DNA from: Oscillatoriaceae cyanobacterium M7585_C2015_266 | GTDB taxonomy: Bacteria > Cyanobacteriota > Cyanobacteriia > Cyanobacteriales > Oscillatoriaceae | Assembly (NCBI GenBank): GCA_015295835.1 | Contig: DVEG01000013.1 | Span: 1-48,993 of the forward strand | Direction of reading: 5' to 3' | DNA length: 48,993 nt | Translations under genes and position numbers: made by a program | Part shown: in pieces, positions 42,776 to 48,993 of the stretch | Layout: each line of letters opens with the position of its first letter | Position numbering within the stretch: position 1 is the stretch's first letter | The notes under the pieces: generated by a model | The model's database searches: none | The model's input: the letters and a program-made list of their open reading frames with translations, nothing else | Told to the model about the DNA's origin: nothing

Positions 42776-43621
42776 TCAGAAGTTTAAAACTAGCTTAAGC
42801 CAGCATAAACAGGCTACAACTAGTTTTTCCAACCAAAGCAGCGCCTTATCTAGCCATTCTAGCACCACCTCTAAGGGATGCTTAACATATCCAACAGAAT
42901 AGGCTGTTGTTTCTATCCAGTCTGGTGTATATTCTACCTCTCTGATTTGAGGCATATGGGCTAGCTGTTGCAGCGAGCGCTCTTCAGTATTAGCTGGATT
43001 AGCTGGCAGCGAAGAAAAAGGCGGCACTAAAACTAAAGCCACACTTCCCGGCTCCTCATCCACTGGCATGATTGCAGGGGTTTTTTCTTTGGCAAAAAAA
43101 TAATCAATAGCAGCTTTGAATAAAGACTGAATACCAAAAGGAGCTGTCTCCCTATTGACTGGTAAAGTAGTTCCAGGAGCATCGGAAACAAGAGCTATGC
43201 CCAGATTTTGCACTTGTTGTAGTAAATTGCGTAAAATGGCAGCCGGGAGCGGAGGATTCGGAGATAAGGCAAACGCTTTTTCTGAAAAAAGATTGAATGT
43301 TAAGGCTATAGGCACGATTTGTACCCAAGTGACAAAGTTGAAGAAAATCTGTATCGGTAGCCAATCCGAAGTTCCCCCTTTCTCCTTGACAGGGTTTTCT
43401 GAATGTGATATCGTAAGCCCCGTTTTCTGTAATAATCGTCGGGGGGTTACAGGTGGTTTTAATTGTTTCTTGGTGCTTTGAAGAAAGTTATAAATAGGAT
43501 AGAGTAGTAATTGGATGCTCCAAAGAGTGGCAAGTTTGAGATGTCGGAGAGCACGCTCGCTTTTCTCTCCCAAGCGTTGCAATTGTTGGATGAAAAAGTT
43601 TAAAAGTTTACTTTTATACAT
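42776..43621 (-). CDS. Unknown protein with hydrophobic segments
   Basis: The 281-aa product has amphipathic helices at the N-terminus (KLLNFFIQQLQRLGEKSERA), a hydrophobic stretch at about 91-112 (IFFNFVTWVQIVPIALTFNL), a Pro-rich middle, and a C-terminal helix (WLDKALLWLEKLVVACLCWL). It may be peripheral or integral to a membrane. No family is recognised. It lies 77 bases upstream of psbI on the same strand; the mannosidase gene starts divergently 66 bases away. Confidence 0.7.
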   Translation of the reverse strand: MYKSKLLNFFIQQLQRLGEKSERALRHLKLATLWSIQLLLYPIYNFLQSTKKQLKPPVTPRRLLQKTGLTISHSENPVKEKGGTSDWLPIQIFFNFVTWVQIVPIALTFNLFSEKAFALSPNPPLPAAILRNLLQQVQNLGIALVSDAPGTTLPVNRETAPFGIQSLFKAAIDYFFAKEKTPAIMPVDEEPGSVALVLVPPFSSLPANPANTEERSLQQLAHMPQIREVEYTPDWIETTAYSVGYVKHPLEVVLEWLDKALLWLEKLVVACLCWLKLVLNF

Positions 43622-43687
43622 GACAGGATTTTGACAAACTTTACTTTTAGTATAAACTAGAGTTTATAAAGGTGTTTGGGTTTTAAG

Positions 43688-46600
43688 GTGGATTCCTCAA
43701 GAATTATTACTTTTATAGAAAAATTGAGAAAATTAACACGAGTAAGTGTCCAAAAAAACTGGCGATATTTTCAAACAGAAACAAAAATTGAATACGCAGA
43801 TATAAAAGAATGGGAGAGATGGCCACTGGCAGAATTGAATGAGAAAGGGCAAATAAAATGGTCAAAAGGGAAAAAGGTTTTATGGGCAATACAGAAAGTA
43901 AAAGTACCTAGGGATATACAAGGATATTCTTTAGAAGGCTTGAGACTGAAAATAGCGATCGCATGGTGGGCTGAAGACGCAGAAATATACCTAAATGGTA
44001 AAATAGTACAACGGGGAGATTTGTTTGATAATTCAGCAAGAATATTACTGACTGACTCGGCAAAAATCGGAGAAGAATTTATAATAGCCGTGAAATTAGT
44101 AAGCCCAGGGCACGATGACGGGGCATTGGTACAAGCAGTTTGTATATACGAAAGCAAAGAGAGCAACCGCCCAGAGCCGGGGTTTATAGCCGACGAATTT
44201 GCAGTATTATATGAATATTTTAATAACTTTGCACCAGAAAAATTAGAAAGTCTCCTCACCACTATCGAAAAAATAGACTGGAAAGCATTACCAGATAAAC
44301 AAAAATTTGAGCGATCGCTATTTTCCGCCCGTCAAACTCTAGTAAAAGAATCCCCCCCTCTCAAACAACGTCATCTCTTATTACTAAGTCACTCTCACCT
44401 AGATCTGGCCTGGTTGTGGCCAGTAAGCGAAACTTGGCAAGCAGCCCAACGTACTTTTGAATCAGTTCTCACCCTACAAAAAGATTTCCCCTCCCTTATT
44501 TATTGTCATTCTACACCAGCTCTATATGAATGGATAGAAAAAAATCGCCCTGATTTATTTGCCGCTATTAAAGAACAAGTTAAAGCAAATCGCTGGGAAA
44601 TAGTCGGCAGCATGTGGGTAGAACCCGAACTAAACATAATATCAGGAGAATCCCTAGTCCGTCAAATATTATATGGACAACGCTACACCCTAGAAAAATT
44701 CCATCAATTAATGTCTATTGCCTGGGTACCAGATAGTTTTGGCTTTTGTTGGCAATTACCACAAATCCTCAAAAAAGGCGGCGTCAAATATTTCGTAACC
44801 CAAAAATTACGCTGGAATGATACAACAAAATTTCCCTATGGCATCTTCTGGTGGCAAGCTCCCGACGGCAGCAAAATATTAAGCTTTATCTCTGCCCCAA
44901 TTGGGGAAAATATAGAACCAATAAAAATGATAAAATATGCTTGTGAATGGGAAAAACAAACAGGCTTGAAAAAAGCCCTTTGGCTACCAGGAGTCGGTGA
45001 CCACGGTGGCGGACCAACTAGGGATATGCTAGAAATTGCTCAAAGATGGGAAAAATCTCCATTTTTTCCACGTCTGGAATTTTCCACCGCAATTGATTAT
45101 TTACAGAAAATAGAAAAAAATACCAAAGATATTCCAGTTTGGAAAGATGAATTATATTTAGAATTCCACCGGGGATGTTATACTACTCATGCAGAACAAA
45201 AACGCTACAATCGCCGATGTGAGGATTTATTATATCAAGCAGAATTATTGGCCTCATTAGCGAATATTACAACAGGTTTTTCTTATCCAAAAAAGAAAAT
45301 AGAGACGGCTTGGAAAAAAGTATTATTTAATCAATTTCATGATATTTTACCCGGTTCTTCAATTACAGAAGTGTATGTAGAGGCAAATCGGGAGTGGAAA
45401 GAAGCAGAAAAAATAAGTTCACAAATATTGACAGAAGCAATAAAAGCGATCGCTAAGAAAATAACTCTTCCAAAACCTCCCCAACCAGATGCATTGCCGA
45501 TAGTAATTTTTAACGCGCTTAATTGGGAGCGATCGCAAGTAGTATCAGTAACCTTACCTTCTCACGAAAAACACTGGCAAATCTTTAACCTCGCAGGTGA
45601 ACCCTTACCTTCTCAAATATCTGATAACGCAACACTACTATTTTTAGCTAAAGATATCCCGGCAGTAGGATATAGTATCTTTTGGTTGTGTCATCGCCCA
45701 GCTGATAAAATAAATAGAACAGAAAAATTATCATTCTCAGATTCTTCAGATTGGGTATTAGAAAATGAATTTTTACGAGTAACAATAGACGCAAATACAG
45801 GAAATATAGCCAGCCTTTTTGATAAAATAAATAATCGAGAAGTCATCCAACAAGGCGGCGGCGGCAATCAACTCCAAGCATTTGAAGATAAGGGGCAATA
45901 TTGGGATGCCTGGAATATAGATCCAAATTATAACCAGCATCCCCTACCATCGCCAATACTAAAAGAAATTCGTTGGTTAGAAAAAAAAGAAGTGCGATCG
46001 CGTCTACAAGTTGTACGACAATTAGGAAAATCTGAATTTTATCAGGATTATATACTAGAAGTATCATCCCCATTGATTAAAATTGTTACAAAAGTTAACT
46101 GGAAAGAATCCCACGTTTTAGTAAAAGCAGCATTTAACCTTAAAGTAGAAACAGAATTTGCTACTTGTGAAATACCTTGTGGTGTAATTACTCGCCCCAC
46201 CCAACCACAAACCCCCCAAGAAAAAGCTAAATGGGAAATTCCAGCCTTACGTTGGGTAGATTTGAGTAACACCGATTTTGGAGTAAGTTTAATTAATGAT
46301 TGTAAATATGGATACGATATCCAGCCTTCACGACTACGACTGACACTGTTAAGAAGTCCTGAATGGCCAGATCCAAAAGCAGATCGTGATTTTCATGAAT
46401 TTACATATGCATTATATCCTCATTCTGGAGACTGGAAACAAGCAAATGTAGTGCGGCGTGGATATGAATTAAATATACCTCTACAAATAATGATATTACC
46501 ATCTAGAGAAAATAAAAATACATCACTGCCACCTAAGGGTAGCTTTTTCGATTTTTCAGCAGAAAATATAATTTTAATGGCTTTTAAACAGTCAGAAGAC

Positions 46601-46804
46601 AATTCAAAAGAATGGATTTTAAGATGTTATGAGGGAAGCGGGGAAACAGCAAAGTTGGAATTTAAAAGTGATTTATTAGAAGTTGTGAAAAAACGAAGAG
46701 TGGATTTATTAGAGCGATCGCACTCCCCTATTAACGAAAGAGAAAATATTATAATTTCACCTTGGGAGATAGCAAGTTTTGCAGTAGAAGTAAAAGCTAA
46801 ATAA
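43688..46804 (+). CDS. Alpha-mannosidase, glycoside hydrolase family 38
   Basis: The product of about 1038 aa has the GH38 layout: N-terminal domain, catalytic domain with zinc-binding SHSHLDLAWLWP (H235, H237 region) and the nucleophile Asp in WVPDSFGFCWQLPQ (about D349), the GDHGGGPTRD segment, LFNQFHDILPGSSI, and a C-terminal beta domain. It hydrolyses alpha-mannosides with retention in the cytosol (no signal peptide). Start: GTG 43688 is taken; a TTG at 43676 is 1 base behind a Shine-Dalgarno-like AAGGTG and is less likely. Several cyanobacteria have a long-type GH38. Confidence 0.92.
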   Translation: MDSSRIITFIEKLRKLTRVSVQKNWRYFQTETKIEYADIKEWERWPLAELNEKGQIKWSKGKKVLWAIQKVKVPRDIQGYSLEGLRLKIAIAWWAEDAEIYLNGKIVQRGDLFDNSARILLTDSAKIGEEFIIAVKLVSPGHDDGALVQAVCIYESKESNRPEPGFIADEFAVLYEYFNNFAPEKLESLLTTIEKIDWKALPDKQKFERSLFSARQTLVKESPPLKQRHLLLLSHSHLDLAWLWPVSETWQAAQRTFESVLTLQKDFPSLIYCHSTPALYEWIEKNRPDLFAAIKEQVKANRWEIVGSMWVEPELNIISGESLVRQILYGQRYTLEKFHQLMSIAWVPDSFGFCWQLPQILKKGGVKYFVTQKLRWNDTTKFPYGIFWWQAPDGSKILSFISAPIGENIEPIKMIKYACEWEKQTGLKKALWLPGVGDHGGGPTRDMLEIAQRWEKSPFFPRLEFSTAIDYLQKIEKNTKDIPVWKDELYLEFHRGCYTTHAEQKRYNRRCEDLLYQAELLASLANITTGFSYPKKKIETAWKKVLFNQFHDILPGSSITEVYVEANREWKEAEKISSQILTEAIKAIAKKITLPKPPQPDALPIVIFNALNWERSQVVSVTLPSHEKHWQIFNLAGEPLPSQISDNATLLFLAKDIPAVGYSIFWLCHRPADKINRTEKLSFSDSSDWVLENEFLRVTIDANTGNIASLFDKINNREVIQQGGGGNQLQAFEDKGQYWDAWNIDPNYNQHPLPSPILKEIRWLEKKEVRSRLQVVRQLGKSEFYQDYILEVSSPLIKIVTKVNWKESHVLVKAAFNLKVETEFATCEIPCGVITRPTQPQTPQEKAKWEIPALRWVDLSNTDFGVSLINDCKYGYDIQPSRLRLTLLRSPEWPDPKADRDFHEFTYALYPHSGDWKQANVVRRGYELNIPLQIMILPSRENKNTSLPPKGSFFDFSAENIILMAFKQSEDNSKEWILRCYEGSGETAKLEFKSDLLEVVKKRRVDLLERSHSPINERENIIISPWEIASFAVEVKAK

Positions 46805-47027
46805 GCTAACTATAGCAAATTTAAGTAAACGCACCTCTGGGTAAAACCACCACAGCCAAAAAACTTGCAAAACCAAACACAACAAAGCGCATCCCAAGCT
46901 TGTTTCAGATTAAGCTCCCCTAAAGCTACCATAAAAACTAAACCAAGCGATCGCAACAGTAGCGCGATTCATCCGTAGTTTAAAATAGCAGTAGGGGAGC
47001 AACCCCCCTCTTGCCGAATCACCAACT

Positions 47028-47159
47028 TTAATCCTCGTGGTCATCAAATGGATCGGCTAAATTCTTGGAAGGGGGACCAAAAGCAATATAAATAGCGAAG
47101 GCAGTAAGGATAACTAATGCCACCCCTATGGAAATACTGAATACGACTCCTGATTCCAT
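47028..47159 (-). CDS. psbN: Photosystem II assembly protein N
   Basis: The minus strand encodes 43 aa: MESGVVFSISIGVALVILTA, then FAIYIAFGPPSKNLADPF and DDHED. This is PsbN, a single-helix protein needed for reaction-centre assembly and repair. Classical divergent neighbour of psbH. The gene is below common length cutoffs. Confidence 0.96.
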   Translation of the reverse strand: MESGVVFSISIGVALVILTAFAIYIAFGPPSKNLADPFDDHED

Positions 47160-47240
47160 GTGCTAAATAAATTATGAGAACTGATAATATACAATTTTAC
47201 AAAAAGTTAAAAACTTGTCGAGACTGATTATAGGTGACTT

Positions 47241-47435
47241 ATGCCACAACGCACTCGCTTAGGAGACATTCTTCGCCCCCTCAACTCTGAATACGGTAAA
47301 GTTGCCCCCGGTTGGGGCACCACGCCATTAATGGCAGTCTTCATGGGGCTGTTTTTCGTCTTCTTGTTAATCATCCTACAAATCTACAACTCCTCCCTGT
47401 TGCTTGACAGTTTTACTGTCGATTGGAGAAGCTGA
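47241..47435 (+). CDS. psbH: Photosystem II protein H
   Basis: The 64-aa single-helix phosphoprotein starts [20 protein letters not shown], with [19 protein letters not shown] and a C-terminal lumen tail ending FTVDWRS. PsbH helps assemble CP47 and the bicarbonate/plastoquinone site. It is divergent from psbN with 81 bases between, as in most cyanobacteria. It is followed by tatA and pth. Confidence 0.96.
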   Translation: MPQRTRLGDILRPLNSEYGKVAPGWGTTPLMAVFMGLFFVFLLIILQIYNSSLLLDSFTVDWRS

Positions 47436-47495
47436 GGCATGGCGCCTCTGGTTATGTACATTTAATTTGCATCTATCTCCGGCAATAAACCAGAG

Positions 47496-47531
47496 TGGCT
47501 TTAGTGAAAATCAAAAAAATCACTAAAGCCA
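47496..47531. other. Perfect 12-bp hairpin after psbH
   Basis: TGGCTTTAGTGA and TCACTAAAGCCA are perfect arms around AAATCAAAAAAA. No T-run on the plus strand (AAATATTATT). It likely stabilises the psbH mRNA 3' end or ends it weakly. Confidence 0.55.
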
Positions 47532-47619
47532 AAATATTATTAATGCAATTTAAATGTAAAATAACAAAAGAAAAATTCGTCCAGTTAAAATCAAAATCAG
47601 AAGTTGCAGGAGGAAAAAC

Positions 47620-47895
47620 ATGAATATATTTGGAATTGGCTTGCCAGAGATGGCCGTCATACTGGTTCTGGCCTTATTAATATTTGGCCCGAAAAAATTG
47701 CCAGAAATTGGCCGCAGCATGGGAAAAGCAATTAGAAGTTTCCAAGAAGCATCACGTGAATTTGAAAGAGAATTCAAGCGAGAAGCTGAGCAGCTCGAAC
47801 AAGCAGCAAACTCTGCCGCTGCCTTAAAACAACCTGAAAAAATAACTACAGTCATCCCTGAAGAATCTACCGCCAGTCAGTCTCAACAAAGTTAG
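47620..47895 (+). CDS. tatA: Sec-independent protein translocase subunit TatA/E
   Basis: The 91-aa product has a membrane helix (EMAVILVLALLIFG), the hinge FGPKKLPEIGRS, an amphipathic helix and an acidic, Gln-rich tail, the usual TatA plan. It forms the pore of the Tat system that moves folded proteins across the plasma or thylakoid membrane. GCAGGAGGAAAAAC is a strong ribosome site. Close downstream lies pth (26 bases), so they are likely co-transcribed. Confidence 0.94.
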   Translation: MNIFGIGLPEMAVILVLALLIFGPKKLPEIGRSMGKAIRSFQEASREFEREFKREAEQLEQAANSAAALKQPEKITTVIPEESTASQSQQS

Positions 47896-47921
47896 ACAGA
47901 AAACTATCAGGTATTGCAAAT

Positions 47922-48563
47922 ATGGTATCAAGCCAGGCACCTCCGGCTCTAGTAATTCCCCAACTAATTGTAGGATTGGGGAATCCAGAGCCAAAATACG
48001 AACAAACACGACATAATATCGGGTTTAGCGCAATAGACGCTTTAGCGCGTGCTTGGAAAATCCCTCTAGCAGAAAATCGTAAATTTCAGGGAATATATGG
48101 AGAAGGAATAGGAGCAAAAGGCGAAAAAATCCGTCTACTCAAACCACTAACTTATATGAATTTATCCGGGCAAGCAATTAAAGCAGTCACGGATTGGTAT
48201 AAATTACCCCCTGAATCAGTATTAGTAATTTATGATGACATGGATTTGCCACCAGGGCGGTTACGATTACGACTATCAGGCTCAGCAGGAGGGCATAATG
48301 GAATGAAATCAGCGATCGCTCATTTAGGCACACAAAACTTTCCCCGTCTGCGTATCGGCATTGGTAAACCCCCTAAACAAATTAATGGCAACAGCGAAAC
48401 AAATACAGTATCCTACGTCTTAGGAAAATTTTCCCAAAAAGAAACTCAAATAATGTCCGAAGTGCTGCAACTTGTCGTTGAGGCTGTAGAATTAAGTCTT
48501 AAACAAGGTGTAGAAAAAGCTATGAGTTTATACAATAACCGTACAGTTGCGGAAATTAAATAA
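47922..48563 (+). CDS. pth: Peptidyl-tRNA hydrolase
   Basis: The 213-aa enzyme frees tRNA from dropped-off peptidyl-tRNA. Catalytic His is in QTRHNIGF (H31), with IVGLGNP, LKPLTYMNLSGQA, YDDMDLPPGRLRLR and GGHNGMKSAI blocks. Length is typical with a 12-residue N-terminal extension. The next gene starts at the base after its stop codon. Confidence 0.96.
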   Translation: MVSSQAPPALVIPQLIVGLGNPEPKYEQTRHNIGFSAIDALARAWKIPLAENRKFQGIYGEGIGAKGEKIRLLKPLTYMNLSGQAIKAVTDWYKLPPESVLVIYDDMDLPPGRLRLRLSGSAGGHNGMKSAIAHLGTQNFPRLRIGIGKPPKQINGNSETNTVSYVLGKFSQKETQIMSEVLQLVVEAVELSLKQGVEKAMSLYNNRTVAEIK

Positions 48564-48827
48564 GTGAGTTCTAAGCATCTACCTAAAACTACAGCCTTCC
48601 TTCGAATCACTCAACAGTCTTGGCAAGAAGGTATCCTTGAAGGTGAAATCATTGCCAGTGATTTTGTTTGGCAATTTCAATGGAATTTTAAACGTAGACA
48701 ACTAGTGATCGCGCCCTCTCGAGGAAGAGCATTAATCCAAGAACCCCTAGGGCGTTTTTTAGAAAAATACGACTACCAACTTGAACCAGGCAGCGACTAT
48801 TCCTTTATAATTCGCGCAGAATTATAA
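48564..48827 (+). CDS. DUF3146-type small protein
   Basis: GTG at 48564 follows the pth TAA directly. The 87-aa product, MSSKHLPKTTAFLRITQQSW onward, has alternating strands (EGEIIASDFVWQFQWNF) and ends LEPGSDYSFIIRAEL. I recognise it as the cyanobacterial DUF3146 family. Translational coupling with pth is probable. Function unknown. Confidence 0.82.
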   Translation: MSSKHLPKTTAFLRITQQSWQEGILEGEIIASDFVWQFQWNFKRRQLVIAPSRGRALIQEPLGRFLEKYDYQLEPGSDYSFIIRAEL

Positions 48828-48854
48828 CAATCAATCGCCTTCAGAGCAATAGAA

Positions 48855-48993
48855 TCATAAAATAAGCCCCCTTTCAACATCGCGATAAGCTTGCAGCGCA
48901 GCCTCCTTAGTAGCATCAGGCACCAGCGGAAAAGTACTAAGAATGTGAGCAAACTCCTCCTCCGTTAAACCATAGATATGAGCAATAATACCA
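48855..48993 (-). CDS. C-terminus of a probable DNA methyltransferase (partial)
   Basis: The minus strand is open from the window edge to TGA at 48857-48855: GIIAHIYGLTEEEFAHILST, FPLVPDATKEAALQAYRDVE, RGLIL. The YGLTEEEFAHILSTFPLV pattern is typical of the C-terminal end of N6-adenine DNA methyltransferase/restriction proteins of the Eco57I-like type. Only 45 codons are visible, so the assignment is tentative. It is convergent with the DUF3146 gene. Confidence 0.6.
   Translation of the reverse strand, partial: GIIAHIYGLTEEEFAHILSTFPLVPDATKEAALQAYRDVERGLIL

Noticed and set aside
1-48993. Mobile elements, prophage or tRNA-flanked island
   Set aside because: No transposase, integrase, terminal repeats, tRNA or attachment-site pair was found.

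Overview
The window is from a cyanobacterium, most likely a filamentous, Oscillatoriales-like species. The evidence is the photosystem II genes (the end of psbD, then psbI, psbN and psbH), a CpcS/CpeS-type bilin lyase, a Tab2/Atab2 protein, an SLH-domain porin, several families known mainly from cyanobacteria (DUF2555, DUF3769, DUF3146), and the HIP1 octamer GCGATCGC about once per kilobase by eye. Base composition is AT-rich. No tRNA, rRNA, CRISPR array, transposase, prophage or integrase gene was seen. The genus is inference.

Layout. 1-1197: 3' end of a psbD copy with no psbC behind it, then about 1 kb without a conventional gene. That stretch holds a good promoter, a strongly structured RNA with an 11-nt Shine-Dalgarno match and a 23-codon mini-ORF, and a second promoter with a structured leader for a pterin carbinolamine dehydratase. 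1.2-10.3 kb: the dehydratase, a GAF/HD-GYP phosphodiesterase, an SLH porin with a long leader, an Rrf2 regulator next to cysK, a J-domain protein, a tandem PTPS enzyme and an L,D-transpeptidase. 10.6-22.6 kb: a secreted Pro-rich protein, a FetB-type permease without its ATPase, a membrane protein with helical repeats, a CPA1 antiporter, coaBC with a DUF2555 gene, an esterase, a 35-aa protein, a beta-propeller protein and murF. 23-31.4 kb: an unknown 428-aa protein, rpsU with a structured leader, a GTPase, an MscS-related protein, an SRPBCC protein, and holB overlapping tmk. 31.4-40.2 kb: an RTX protein, a hexose-phosphate mutase, an SGNH-like protein behind the Tab2 gene, avtA-rimM, a secreted protein, a bilin lyase and an unknown protein. 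40.2-49 kb: an LptD-like DUF3769 protein, psbI, a GH38 alpha-mannosidase, divergent psbN/psbH, tatA, pth, a DUF3146 protein and the C-terminus of a probable DNA methyltransferase running off the right edge.

How it fits together. This is mainly chromosomal housekeeping DNA: photosynthesis, envelope (murF, LptD-like, porin, L,D-transpeptidase, Tat), cofactor synthesis (CoA, cysteine, pterin) and translation (rpsU, rimM, pth). Two pterin genes 7.5 kb apart, the dehydratase and a PTPS-II-type tandem synthase, fit tetrahydrobiopterin-type metabolism. Nothing looks like a defence island except the partial methyltransferase at the edge.

The less ordinary signals are in the RNA and in small genes: the structured transcript at about 599-895, the dehydratase and rpsU leaders, mini-ORFs in a purine-rich leader at 22.86-23.1 kb, an in-frame repeat expansion in rimM, and small genes (rpsU, psbI, psbN, a 35-aa protein) that length-cutoff gene callers can miss. 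All pairings were found by eye without energy calculations.
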